Positions 7,494 to 14,997 of a stretch of DNA of 57,114 nt are shown here, piece by piece; the first letter of the stretch is position 1; each line of letters opens with the position of its first letter. The stretch covers positions 1-57,114 of the forward strand of contig JAFLRZ010000012.1 of NCBI GenBank assembly GCA_022511225.1. The letters are read 5' to 3'. The stretch comes from Eubacterium sp. (lineage in GTDB: Bacteria; Bacillota; Clostridia; Oscillospirales; Acutalibacteraceae). The translations under genes were made by a program, and so were the position numbers. The notes under the pieces are model-generated. The model had not been told where the DNA came from. It saw nothing but the letters and a program-made list of their open reading frames with translations, and made no database searches.

Positions 7494-8736
7494 GCATGTT
7501 AAGAGGTGGGAAATGGGACAAACTGCACGATATAAGTCGCAGAGTTTACAGCATAGACGGAATCAGCCCAACCGTACATACTGCGGGGGGGGGCAGCAAG
7601 AATTGAAAATCCTCGTTCCCGAAGCAACAAAGAAAGGCTACGATACAGCGACTTACGGAGATAGTATCAATATGGCGTATCCGAATAGCAAAACTCGGCG
7701 TGGCCGTGTGGGGCATGGCGTTGCCCAAACGCTAACTACAGGTGACGCTCAACAAGTAGTCGTAGTTGGCAATTACAGTCCGAGCGGACACAACGCATCA
7801 AAAGTTGTAGACCCAACAGGACTTGCGCCAACAGTTATGGAGAATCACGGAACCGTTACAGCCATCACGTCCCCCCGAATAGCCGCTATGCGTGGGCAAA
7901 ATCCTGATAATCCGAGCGATAGAACAGCAGGTGCGCTTACTGAACAAAGACTTGAAATTGGTAGCGAAGAAACAAGTAACACCCTTACTACTGTGCAGAA
8001 AGATAATTTAGTGGTAGAGCCAAAAGGAGATGAATATGACAGAGATAAAGCAATTAGAGAAATATTGTGCTTATTGTGGCAAAAGGTTGGAGAGGAAACG
8101 TTTTGCGAATGGGCGATTAGAGGACTTTGGTGTATTTTCCAAGCGGAAATATTGCAGTATGACTTGTATGCGAAAGGCGTTTTTGAAAATTGGGAACAAC
8201 AACCAAACCTATCGTGTTTCGCACAGTACATCTCAAAAGATAAACGAATTGATATTACAGAGAACGACTTGCGAGAATTGTGGAAAGAGTGGCAATTTAG
8301 ATGTTCATCATATAGACGGCAACTATCAGAACAACAATTTAGAGAATTTAAAAGTTTTATGCAGAAGTTGCCACATAAAAGAGCATCGCAACAAGTCTTT
8401 ATGCAAAGTTTGTGGGAAACCTATGGACGGCGGATTGGGATATTGCGACAAGCATTATCGGAGATACAAAAAATATGGGAACCCGTACATAGTCAAGAAA
8501 TGCAACGGAACGATTACAGAATTAGAAAATTAACGGAAAGGGAGTGCTTCCGTTTGCAAGGCGTTAAAGAGCAAGACTTTGAGAATGTAGCTAAAAATCA
8601 ATCCCCCTCAAGCCTATACCACCTCGCGGGCGACAGTATTGTGACATCTTGCCTTATGGCGATATTCGGACAGTTATTCGGCATTGACTACAATGAAAAA
8701 ATCACCGAGCTTGTAACGGAGTTAAAACAATCATGA
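7459..8736 (+). CDS. C5 DNA methyltransferase, C-terminal target-recognition part (continuation)
   Basis: From about 7594 this frame carries the C-terminal part of a phage Dcm: PNSKTRRGRVGHGVAQTLTT, the repeats GLAPTVMENHGT and TSNTLTTVQKDNLVV, and the closing motifs RKLTERECFRLQG and YHLAGDSIVTSCLMAIFGQL, which belong to motifs IX-X. It has no start of its own. The residues before 7594 in this frame are spurious, the true frame there being MDNEIKCKEVGMLRGG from 7463. About 165 codons (8036-8533) are shared with an HNH gene in another frame. If the upstream frame breaks are real, the catalytic half is separated from its recognition domain. Confidence 0.7.
   Translation: MNGQRNQMQRSRHVKRWEMGQTARYKSQSLQHRRNQPNRTYCGGGQQELKILVPEATKKGYDTATYGDSINMAYPNSKTRRGRVGHGVAQTLTTGDAQQVVVVGNYSPSGHNASKVVDPTGLAPTVMENHGTVTAITSPRIAAMRGQNPDNPSDRTAGALTEQRLEIGSEETSNTLTTVQKDNLVVEPKGDEYDRDKAIREILCLLWQKVGEETFCEWAIRGLWCIFQAEILQYDLYAKGVFENWEQQPNLSCFAQYISKDKRIDITENDLRELWKEWQFRCSSYRRQLSEQQFREFKSFMQKLPHKRASQQVFMQSLWETYGRRIGILRQALSEIQKIWEPVHSQEMQRNDYRIRKLTERECFRLQGVKEQDFENVAKNQSPSSLYHLAGDSIVTSCLMAIFGQLFGIDYNEKITELVTELKQS
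7585..7593 (+). repeat. Poly-G tract G9 in the methyltransferase gene
   Basis: Nine consecutive G. The family-like frame SIDGISPTVHTAGGG ends at a stop shortly after this tract, while QQELKILVPEATKKG continues in the next frame. This is the third G-run associated with a one-base frame change in the same gene. Confidence 0.85.
8036..8533 (+). CDS. HNH endonuclease nested out of frame in the methyltransferase gene
   Basis: This 165-residue HNH nuclease has a zinc-ribbon pair (CAYC, C-SMT-C), the core CENCGKSGNLDVHHIDG (double histidine at residues 91-92), NNLENLKVLCRSCH and a second knuckle pair CKVC. I choose the ATG at 8036 because AAAGGAG lies about 7 bases upstream; the in-frame ATG at 8030 would be too close. 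The gene lies wholly inside the methyltransferase C-terminal region, in a different frame that stays open throughout. It could be a homing-type endonuclease invading the recognition domain. Evidence for the fold is strong; its target is unknown. Confidence 0.85.
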   Translation: MTEIKQLEKYCAYCGKRLERKRFANGRLEDFGVFSKRKYCSMTCMRKAFLKIGNNNQTYRVSHSTSQKINELILQRTTCENCGKSGNLDVHHIDGNYQNNNLENLKVLCRSCHIKEHRNKSLCKVCGKPMDGGLGYCDKHYRRYKKYGNPYIVKKCNGTITELEN

Positions 8737-9065
8737 CATTCACAGTACATATTACAAAACGGCACGTCGAGGGCGCAGGATTACATAACGAGTATTACGA
8801 GCGTTACGAGGACTGCGACGAGGATATAGAAATCGAGGTTGACAACAAGCAGGTGCAAGAAGATATTGTCGATTTGATTTACAGCAACTTTTTCAAAGAC
8901 AAGCTGAAACCATTTAAGAATACGCCGGACTTCAAGGAATTACATAAATTAATTAAAGAAGGTATTGATTTAATGATTAAGGACCTTGACTTATTCGATA
9001 CTTTTGCGGAAATTTATCACGAATCACTTCAAGAGGAATACGAGAGGGAAAACAACGATGATTAA
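8733..9065 (+). CDS. Hypothetical acidic protein
   Basis: 110 residues, starting with a 4-base overlap of the methyltransferase stop. It is rich in Asp/Glu (YEDCDEDIEIEVDN) with predicted helices in the second half (ELHKLIKEGIDLMIKDLDLFD). No family recognised. Its tail overlaps the next start by 8 bases, so it is translationally coupled in the early operon. Confidence 0.65.
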   Translation: MTFTVHITKRHVEGAGLHNEYYERYEDCDEDIEIEVDNKQVQEDIVDLIYSNFFKDKLKPFKNTPDFKELHKLIKEGIDLMIKDLDLFDTFAEIYHESLQEEYERENNDD

Positions 9066-9381
9066 CAAAGAAGAAGCGATAGAAGATATGGCACAGGCGT
9101 TAAAGAAAGACGAAGAGTATGCCGACATTTATGGAAATACAGTTGACCACACAACCACCGCAGAAAACCCTCTTAATGCAGGCTACGGCAATATCAAGAA
9201 AGCGGTTACAGAGTTTGTAAATCGTCTTATGGAAAAGTCCACAATCGCCTGCATTCCGTATGCAACAAATAATAGCTATTCGCTCGTAGCACCATTTGAA
9301 GTGCAACTAATAAACATCGACTGCGTAAAAGTAAGCACGATTCAAGAAACATTAAAGGAGTTTTTGGAATGCGACCGCTGA
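9058..9381 (+). CDS. Hypothetical protein, NAGYGN paralogue family
   Basis: 107 residues from the ATG at 9058 (MINKEEAIEDMAQAL); the longer frame upstream lies inside the previous gene. It shares NAGYGNIKKAVTEFVNRL with the protein at 3460-3771, here without the cysteine cluster. Function unknown. Overlaps the next gene by 13 bases. Confidence 0.7.
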   Translation: MINKEEAIEDMAQALKKDEEYADIYGNTVDHTTTAENPLNAGYGNIKKAVTEFVNRLMEKSTIACIPYATNNSYSLVAPFEVQLINIDCVKVSTIQETLKEFLECDR

Positions 9382-9722
9382 CGATAGAAGAATTAAAGGC
9401 ATTACCAAAAGGTGAATGGGTATGGGTAGTTGAAATAGGCTATACAGGTAATTATCACAGAGTACACAGTCATCACAATATTTGTATTACTACTGTGTGT
9501 GAAAGAAGATATTGTTATTTGAAATATTCCGACTACGGCACGAAATGGTCGGCATACAAAAACAAAGAAATTGCCGAAGCGGAAGAATACAAAATCGACT
9601 TCGACGAGCAGGGCGGCTGGGAAGTGCGCAAATACATTCCGGCACATTATCAACCGTGGTGTATGGCAGAAAGTAAAGAGGAAGCCGAAAACATAATCAA
9701 ACAGCTACGAGGTGAAAAATGA
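9369..9722 (+). CDS. Hypothetical protein, PLTIEELKALP family
   Basis: 117 residues. It opens MRPLTIEELKALPKGEWVWV and contains YSDYGTKWSAYKNKE, both shared with the protein at 13438 (MKPLTIEELKALPVGDWVWI and YSDYGTKWLAYKNKE). The C-terminal halves differ, so the two are mosaic relatives. Function unknown; a short beta-rich fold is likely. Confidence 0.7.
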   Translation: MRPLTIEELKALPKGEWVWVVEIGYTGNYHRVHSHHNICITTVCERRYCYLKYSDYGTKWSAYKNKEIAEAEEYKIDFDEQGGWEVRKYIPAHYQPWCMAESKEEAENIIKQLRGEK

Positions 9723-9982
9723 AAAGAACAGCGTTTCTAATAACAAACATTACGGAGTTTGGGAAACTTATGGCGTATTGCATAGAAAACGATATTAGTG
9801 TATGGCGTACATATTGGGATGAGCGGGAGAGCAGTAAGCGAGCTTACTGTATAGATTGGAAAACAAAGCGTTGCGAGTACACCGATACTGAATATTGGAA
9901 ATCACGAGATATTGATGTGGAAATTCCGAACTTTTATATAGATCAATACGGAAGATACCAAATTGGAAGGAGCATTACCTAA
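9719..9982 (+). CDS. Hypothetical protein
   Basis: 87 residues, aromatic-rich (WRTYWDERE, YTDTEYWKSRD). It overlaps the previous stop by 4 bases (ATGA) and its last base is the first base of the following ATG. No family recognised. The tight overlaps support a real, translationally coupled gene. Confidence 0.6.
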   Translation: MKRTAFLITNITEFGKLMAYCIENDISVWRTYWDERESSKRAYCIDWKTKRCEYTDTEYWKSRDIDVEIPNFYIDQYGRYQIGRSIT

Positions 9983-10497
9983 TGAAAGCAGTATTAAGAA
10001 GCGCAAAGCCGTATTGGATATATCTCATGCTCACAGGGAAGAAGAAAATCGAGGTCGGCAAGGATTTCCCGAAGTCTGCCGACTGGGATAAGACAGTTGA
10101 GCTTTATTGTAGTAATGACAAGCGGTCATTCAACCGCATTCCCGAAAAAGACAGAGAATGGATGCGGAAATATCTCGGCAAAGTCGCCTGTCGATTTATC
10201 TGCCTTAAATTAGAGAAGTTCACAGTAGGTAGCCTGCGGTGCGACGATATAGAGGAATTAGCCTGTCTATCGTATAGCGAGATGCTCAATTACTTTTATA
10301 AGCCGAATGAGCTTGATGGTAAGACTGTTAAATTTGGCTACGCCTGGCACATATCCGACCTTCAAATCTACGACACGCCGAAAGTGTTGGGCGAGTTTAA
10401 GCAAAAAGTAAAAAAATGCACAAACGGCGTGTATTATTCGGTTAAGAAACCGCTTACTCGTCCGCCGCAGTCGTGGCAATATGTAGAGGTGTTATAA
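9982..10497 (+). CDS. ASCH/PUA-like domain protein
   Basis: 171 residues. The N-terminus AKPYWIYLMLTGKKKIEVGKDFPK and the later GKVACRFIC and FGYAWHISDLQIYDTPKVLGEF match the layout of phage ASCH-like (PUA-fold) proteins, which are thought to bind nucleic acid or modified nucleotides. The end PLTRPPQSWQYVEV is typical. The role here is unknown; it may act in nucleotide metabolism or RNA binding during infection. Confidence 0.65.
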   Translation: MKAVLRSAKPYWIYLMLTGKKKIEVGKDFPKSADWDKTVELYCSNDKRSFNRIPEKDREWMRKYLGKVACRFICLKLEKFTVGSLRCDDIEELACLSYSEMLNYFYKPNELDGKTVKFGYAWHISDLQIYDTPKVLGEFKQKVKKCTNGVYYSVKKPLTRPPQSWQYVEVL

Positions 10498-10499
10498 GA

Positions 10500-10667
10500 A
10501 TGGACAGCAGACAGAAACAGTATTTATGCGAACTCTGTATGGTGCAAATAATAACGGCTAATAGCGAAGAGGAAGCTATATCCATAATGGCAGAACACGT
10601 CACAAATATAAATTCTTCGGAATTGGAAGACTTCATTGAAGCACGGCAAGATAAGGACGCATTATGA
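10500..10667 (+). CDS. Hypothetical small protein
   Basis: 55 residues from the ATG at 10500, two bases after the ASCH gene's stop. Sequence MDSRQKQYLCELCMVQI followed by an acidic helix. It contains a CELC pair but no second pair. Overlaps the GIY-YIG gene by 4 bases. Not recognised. Confidence 0.5.
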   Translation: MDSRQKQYLCELCMVQIITANSEEEAISIMAEHVTNINSSELEDFIEARQDKDAL

Positions 10668-11257
10668 GTCAAAAACAATTTAACTTCCTTCGCGCAAAGG
10701 CGATCGAGCAGAAAAACAAAGAGCGGATAAAGCAGCTTTGCGCGGCGGATATAAACGAGGATAGCGGTATTTATGTTTTTTACCGCGAAGAAAACGGAAT
10801 CAACTACGCATATATCGGGCAGGCGAAACACTTGCTTACAAGGTGCGCCCAGCATTTGTCGGGATATCAACATATCGACTTATCGCTTAAAAAGCACGGC
10901 TTGTACGACACAAAGAAAAATCCAAACGGCTGGCAATTGTCTATAATGTGGATTGACGAAGAAGCCCTTGACCATTGGGAACAGCATTACATAAAGCAAT
11001 ATGCAAACGCAGGCTATCAGCTCTACAATCACACGACTGGCAGTCAGGGCGAGGGCAAGCGCTCACTCGGCGAAGCTAAATCACCGAAAGGCTACCGCGA
11101 GGGCGTAAAGCAGGGCGAGAAGAACGTAAAGAAACAAATCGCACATTTATTCGACTTGCACCTAAAAGCCGTACCAAAAGCGGACAAGCCGTCTAAAAAC
11201 GCGATTAAGGCACTTGACAAATTCAATCAACTTATACAAGGAGACAGCGACGAATGA
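10664..11257 (+). CDS. GIY-YIG nuclease-domain protein
   Basis: This 197-residue protein carries the GIY-YIG signature: GIYVFY at residues 35-40, YIGQAKHLLTR at 50-60 with the conserved arginine, and an asparagine-containing C-terminal part (LYNHTTGSQG). The fold cuts DNA in homing enzymes, repair nucleases and phage proteins. The C-terminal 60 residues are lysine-rich and may bind DNA. Inside the early operon it could process phage or host DNA, or be a selfish endonuclease. Confidence 0.82.
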   Translation: MSQKQFNFLRAKAIEQKNKERIKQLCAADINEDSGIYVFYREENGINYAYIGQAKHLLTRCAQHLSGYQHIDLSLKKHGLYDTKKNPNGWQLSIMWIDEEALDHWEQHYIKQYANAGYQLYNHTTGSQGEGKRSLGEAKSPKGYREGVKQGEKNVKKQIAHLFDLHLKAVPKADKPSKNAIKALDKFNQLIQGDSDE

Positions 11258-11478
11258 AAGGTTGCAAAGGCATATTCAAGCATTACAACGGCAATTTGGT
11301 ATTAAGCGGTTTTGACACTGAACACGATTTACACCTTGCTGAAAAAGCGTTAGAGCGAATGTTGAACAGTATGGCGTGCGAGAGTATCTACGCAATCAAT
11401 AAAGTGTTAGAACCATACAGGCGTAAAGCGGCAAAAGCTATGGACTATGAATTGAGCGACGAGGTGGAAAATGACTGA
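11254..11478 (+). CDS. Hypothetical small protein
   Basis: 74 residues, overlapping the GIY-YIG stop by 4 bases. A short beta-like opening (GCKGIFKHYNGNLVLSGF) is followed by helices. No family recognised. Confidence 0.6.
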   Translation: MKGCKGIFKHYNGNLVLSGFDTEHDLHLAEKALERMLNSMACESIYAINKVLEPYRRKAAKAMDYELSDEVEND

Positions 11479-11848
11479 CGAAGAAATTGAAAAGGCATTG
11501 TCGTATTGTAAAGACACGGACTGTGAGTATTGTCCATATACTTTCATTTTGGGCTGCGAAGATAAATTACGTGAAGACGCTCGCGGCTACATTAACCGCC
11601 TTAAAGAGCAACTCTATCAAGCTGAGCAGAAACTTGCGGAATGCGAAAACGGCTATCAAGGCACATTGTTTCTTGAACGCTGTAAGCACAAAGACGAATT
11701 AGAACAGGTGCGGCAAGATACAGCGAAAGAGATTGTGCAAGGCGTTAAGGATATACTTGCCGAAATGGATTGCAGTATGAAAAGTTGGTTAGCGATTATT
11801 ACAAAAATCAATAAACTTGGTGAAAAATTTGGAGTGCTAGATGATTAA
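11471..11848 (+). CDS. Hypothetical protein, MTDEEIEKAL family
   Basis: 125 residues. The N-terminus MTDEEIEKALSYC and the helix YINRLKEQL are shared with the first third of the 18285 protein. A cysteine cluster (CKDTDCEYC) precedes a coiled coil (RLKEQLYQAEQKLAECE). Function unknown; this is a common type of small phage accessory protein. Confidence 0.65.
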   Translation: MTDEEIEKALSYCKDTDCEYCPYTFILGCEDKLREDARGYINRLKEQLYQAEQKLAECENGYQGTLFLERCKHKDELEQVRQDTAKEIVQGVKDILAEMDCSMKSWLAIITKINKLGEKFGVLDD

Positions 11849-12131
11849 ATTTATAATCAATACCGATAAAGGTTATATATGCGAGGCTAATGCAATAGGC
11901 GAATACATAGCTTCCTCAAAAGACAATGAGTTCTATAGAGGAGAACGAGGTAAGTTCTTTGCGACAGTTTTGGCAAATTGCAGCGGCGTTGACAAGTTGG
12001 GCTTTACTGACAACCGCGAGAATGCAACTAAGTACAGTGCGTGCATAGGTAATCGTGTGCAAGAGATAGTCGATAGAATTACAGCCGGTTACGAAAATAT
12101 TAAAACAATCACTGTGGAGATAGACGAATGA
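11841..12131 (+). CDS. Hypothetical protein
   Basis: 96 residues. Starts as beta strand MIKFIINTDKGYICEA and ends in TITVEIDE. Overlaps the gene before by 8 bases and the tiny ORF after by 4. No recognised family. Confidence 0.6.
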   Translation: MIKFIINTDKGYICEANAIGEYIASSKDNEFYRGERGKFFATVLANCSGVDKLGFTDNRENATKYSACIGNRVQEIVDRITAGYENIKTITVEIDE

Positions 12132-12214
12132 ACAAACAAGAGTTTATAAAAAAAGTTTCCGAGCTGGAGCGCGAAAAGGGCTACAAAGGACAGCCGACTG
12201 TCGGTTGGATATAA
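12128..12214 (+). CDS. Very small ORF, 28 residues
   Basis: Begins on an ATGA overlap with the previous stop. Reads MNKQEFIKKVSELEREKGY and ends VGWI. Supported only by the coupled start and codon style; it may be a decayed remnant of a longer gene. Confidence 0.35.
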   Translation: MNKQEFIKKVSELEREKGYKGQPTVGWI

Positions 12215-12237
12215 CAACATTTTCAAGGAGTTAAATA

Positions 12238-12495
12238 ATGAACGTTTTAGAGATTTTTGAAATCTTAAAAGACAAGGAATACCACGTTGATGATAATTTG
12301 ATTTTCTTCAACAACTATGAATTTGAACAACTCACGCAAATCACCAAAGGTTACGATTTTACGGAGAACGAACTCAACCTTTACTTTAAGGGAGAATATT
12401 TCTGCGTGGAATTGGATGAATTGCTCGACCATACTTGGTTGGAAGACGAAGAAAAAGAAATGCTCAAAAAGCAGTTAAAAGAAAAGCAAGCCTGA
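12238..12495 (+). CDS. Hypothetical acidic protein
   Basis: 85 residues with a good AAGGAG ribosome site about 8 bases before the ATG. Acidic and aromatic (YHVDDNLIFFNNYEFEQL), ending in a charged helix. No family recognised. It lies directly before two SSB-like genes. Confidence 0.65.
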   Translation: MNVLEIFEILKDKEYHVDDNLIFFNNYEFEQLTQITKGYDFTENELNLYFKGEYFCVELDELLDHTWLEDEEKEMLKKQLKEKQA

Positions 12496-12497
12496 CT

Positions 12498-12899
12498 ATG
12501 CTAATTAAGTACGAACAAGACGGACAAGCGTATGCAATGGCGACTGGGCGCGTGTACGGTATGAAATTCCGCGAGACTACGAACGGCAAGCCGATGTGCG
12601 CTTTTTCAATAGCCTACGACCATTGTAAGGACGATTTTGGCGACCGTGAAAAAAACAAATACATAAACTGCATTTCCTTTGCTTATCTCGCCGAATACAT
12701 TAAAAGCCTTGATGACGGTAAACACAAAGTAACAGTAATGGCTTGCGGCAAACTGCAAATAAACGAGTACAAAGGCAACACGCGAGAAGAAATCCTATGC
12801 GACTTTATAATAGGACAGCCGATTGCAGATGCGACGGTTAAGCGCGTAGAAGAACAGCGCAAAAAAGAAGAATCGGACTTCGACGATATTAACTTTTAA
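12498..12899 (+). CDS. OB-fold single-stranded DNA-binding-like protein
   Basis: 133 residues from the ATG at 12498, which I choose because earlier starts lie inside the previous gene. The strand pattern ATGRVYG, KPMCAFSIAYD, KYINCISFAYLAEYIKSL and HKVTVMACGKLQINEYKG resembles an SSB OB-fold, and the end DFDDINF is an SSB-style acidic tip with a final aromatic. It probably coats ssDNA or recruits partners. It is unlike the SSB at the left edge in sequence. Confidence 0.75.
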   Translation: MLIKYEQDGQAYAMATGRVYGMKFRETTNGKPMCAFSIAYDHCKDDFGDREKNKYINCISFAYLAEYIKSLDDGKHKVTVMACGKLQINEYKGNTREEILCDFIIGQPIADATVKRVEEQRKKEESDFDDINF

Positions 12900-12915
12900 T
12901 AAGGAGAACACGATT

Positions 12916-13377
12916 ATGTCTGTTTTCGTAAAACTCAAAAGTAAATGGGGATATGTCGCTTTAGGTGTCGGTACCGTCGTGGGCGATTCTAATGGCAATG
13001 TGCTATCGGAAACGGAAGCAAACGAGTACGGCGACGCTAAATTGAAGTTCAAGGCAATCGGCGCGTGGCATTTATCAAAAAAGACGAACGAACTCGGTGA
13101 AAAAATTTGGGAGAATCAATCGCTTTGGTGCAGTTGCGAAAAAGATAGTCCGTTAGCCGCGATAGTCAATTCTTTAAGTGCAGGGGATATGATTTTTGTT
13201 TTTGGTAAACTTCGCAAGTCCTCATATAAAAACTATAAGACCGGGCGCATTCATCGTAACGCATTCTGTAACCTATCTTTTATACAGGTCATTTCTCACG
13301 GCAACGGCGACTTAGCAAAACCGCCGAGCGATGTAGCGGCGAATGAAACGGACGATATAGACGATTTAGACTTTTAG
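12916..13377 (+). CDS. Second OB-fold SSB-like protein
   Basis: 153 residues behind an AAGGAG site. AKLKFKAIGAWHLSKK, IWENQSLWCSCE and GDMIFVFGKLRKSSYKN follow an OB-fold order. The tail ends DDIDDLDF, again a typical SSB acidic tip. With the neighbour at 12498 it forms a tandem pair. Possible roles are strand coating at different stages or sequestering host SSB partners. Confidence 0.7.
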   Translation: MSVFVKLKSKWGYVALGVGTVVGDSNGNVLSETEANEYGDAKLKFKAIGAWHLSKKTNELGEKIWENQSLWCSCEKDSPLAAIVNSLSAGDMIFVFGKLRKSSYKNYKTGRIHRNAFCNLSFIQVISHGNGDLAKPPSDVAANETDDIDDLDF

Positions 13378-13437
13378 AAAAACACTTTGCGCTAAAACAC
13401 AAATGGCGTAGTAAAATTATCAAGGAGAAACTGAACT

Positions 13438-13857
13438 ATGAAACCTTTGACGATTGAAGAATTAAAGGCGTTACCCGTTGGCGATTGGGTGTGGATTAAA
13501 CATGGAGAGGTAGAAAGCTATTTCAGAAAAGATGTATTAGCTGACGATCAATTTGCTACACCTCGTTTTATGTATTCTGACTATGGCACGAAATGGCTTG
13601 CGTACAAGAACAAAGAGTTTGCCGAAAGCAAAGGCGAGATAGTGGAATTGCCGTGTGCCTTAGGTCAGAAACTTTATGCAATCGAAAACGATAGTATTAA
13701 CGAATATTACGCAAGTGAAATCAATGTGCATGAGGACGGAAGATTTATATTTGAAACACCTAAATTGTTTCCTCACAGATTGATATTCGGCGAAGATATA
13801 TTTGTCGATAAAGACCAAGCCCAACAAAAACTATTAAAACTTAAAGGAGATAACTAA
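13438..13857 (+). CDS. Mosaic hypothetical protein (PLTIEELKALP start, KIGD-type end)
   Basis: 139 residues. The first 60 match the 9369 protein (MKPLTIEELKALPVGDWVW, YSDYGTKWLAYKNKE). The second half belongs to the family of 5056, 18285 and 21386 (LPCALGQKLYAIEN, IFVDKDQAQQKLLKLKG). This is a visible fusion of two of the phage's small modules. Function unknown. Confidence 0.7.
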   Translation: MKPLTIEELKALPVGDWVWIKHGEVESYFRKDVLADDQFATPRFMYSDYGTKWLAYKNKEFAESKGEIVELPCALGQKLYAIENDSINEYYASEINVHEDGRFIFETPKLFPHRLIFGEDIFVDKDQAQQKLLKLKGDN

Positions 13858-13858
13858 A

Positions 13859-14563
13859 ATGAGCTATTACGATTATGATTATGAAGCAGAACCGAACTTC
13901 CCGGAAGCGGAAGATATTATTAACGAAGCTACGGAAAAGTTTGGCGAGTTTTTGCGTAGCGCGTTTGCAAATGAATATAAGAATATTCAAGTAGCAAAAG
14001 AAAATAATGCGATTAAAGAAAGGACGTTAAATGAACGTTTGCAATCCATAAACGAAAAAGAACGGGAATTGCAAAAGCGTGAAACCGAACTCGGTAAATC
14101 GGAAAAAGAACAGTATGATAAATTGAAACAAAAATGGTTTGCCGAACTTGGTTTGGCTTTCGACATAGGCGATACAGTCTATTACTGCAAGAATATTACA
14201 AAGCGCATTACTTGTCCTACTTGCAACGGCACCCGAAAAGTAAAAGCGATGCTTGAAAGTGCCGACAACACGCTATCGGAGATCGAGATTGATTGCCCCA
14301 CTTGTAAGGGTTACGGAAATATCAACGGCGAAAAAGAATTTGAGATTGTAGAGGCAATCGTAACACAGATTGACGCTCATATTTCTAAAAGGCAATCAGG
14401 CAATATATTTGTTGAATCCTCAAATTATATGGGCGAACTTATTACTTCTGTTTGGGTAGATGATAAAAAAAATAGAGATAGCCTACACATAATCGGTAAA
14501 GAATTATACAAGACCAGAGAGCAAGCCAAAGCGCGAATCGAAGAATTTCGGGGTGGAAAATGA
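13859..14563 (+). CDS. Coiled-coil protein with DnaJ-type zinc centre
   Basis: 234 residues. An acidic start (YYDYDYEAEPNFPE) is followed by a coiled coil (about residues 40-90), a GDTVYYC segment of the KIGD family, then CPTCNG and CPTCKGYG zinc knuckles resembling half of a DnaJ cysteine-rich region, and the family ending LYKTREQAKARIEEFRG. No J domain is present, so this is not a full co-chaperone. It could bind unfolded or partner proteins. Confidence 0.65.
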   Translation: MSYYDYDYEAEPNFPEAEDIINEATEKFGEFLRSAFANEYKNIQVAKENNAIKERTLNERLQSINEKERELQKRETELGKSEKEQYDKLKQKWFAELGLAFDIGDTVYYCKNITKRITCPTCNGTRKVKAMLESADNTLSEIEIDCPTCKGYGNINGEKEFEIVEAIVTQIDAHISKRQSGNIFVESSNYMGELITSVWVDDKKNRDSLHIIGKELYKTREQAKARIEEFRGGK

Positions 14564-14808
14564 AAGACTATATTTTGAGAGATTATACTTGCAAGTGCGG
14601 CGCCGTGAACGAAGTAGAACTTCGGACAAAAGGCGCACAAATAGGTCTTTACTGCAAGAAGTGTGGTAATTGGATCAAATGGGTTACAAAAGAAGAAGCC
14701 TACACAATCAAGCATCGGTTTGAAAAGCAGGAAAGCAAGAATGTAGAACTGCCGGATGAGCTTATTATCAACGGCGTAACTTATGTAAGAAAAAAGGAGA
14801 ACGACTAA
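14560..14808 (+). CDS. Small zinc-ribbon-like protein
   Basis: 82 residues overlapping the previous stop by 4 bases. The start DYTCKCGAVNEVELR and the later YCKKCGNWIKW form a two-pair zinc ribbon. Function unknown, typical of phage accessory proteins. Confidence 0.65.
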   Translation: MKDYILRDYTCKCGAVNEVELRTKGAQIGLYCKKCGNWIKWVTKEEAYTIKHRFEKQESKNVELPDELIINGVTYVRKKEND

Positions 14809-14811
14809 ACA

Positions 14812-14997
14812 ATGACGCCCTTAGAAGAGGCAAGACTGCGCGAAAAAAACGGCGGTTGCGACACTTGCAAGAAATGCGTAACAGTGCGCGGTGTATTTTA
14901 CTGCGAAGTAAACGGTAAACTCCTATTGCCGTCGCTTATATCTATCGGACATTGTATGCACAATCCGTCGGACTTTGTAAGGAGCAATAATGGCTAA
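14812..14997 (+). CDS. Small cysteine-rich protein
   Basis: 61 residues with five cysteines (GGCDTCKKCV, FYCEVN, GHCMHN), probably metal-binding. Overlaps the next gene by 8 bases. No family recognised. Confidence 0.6.
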   Translation: MTPLEEARLREKNGGCDTCKKCVTVRGVFYCEVNGKLLLPSLISIGHCMHNPSDFVRSNNG

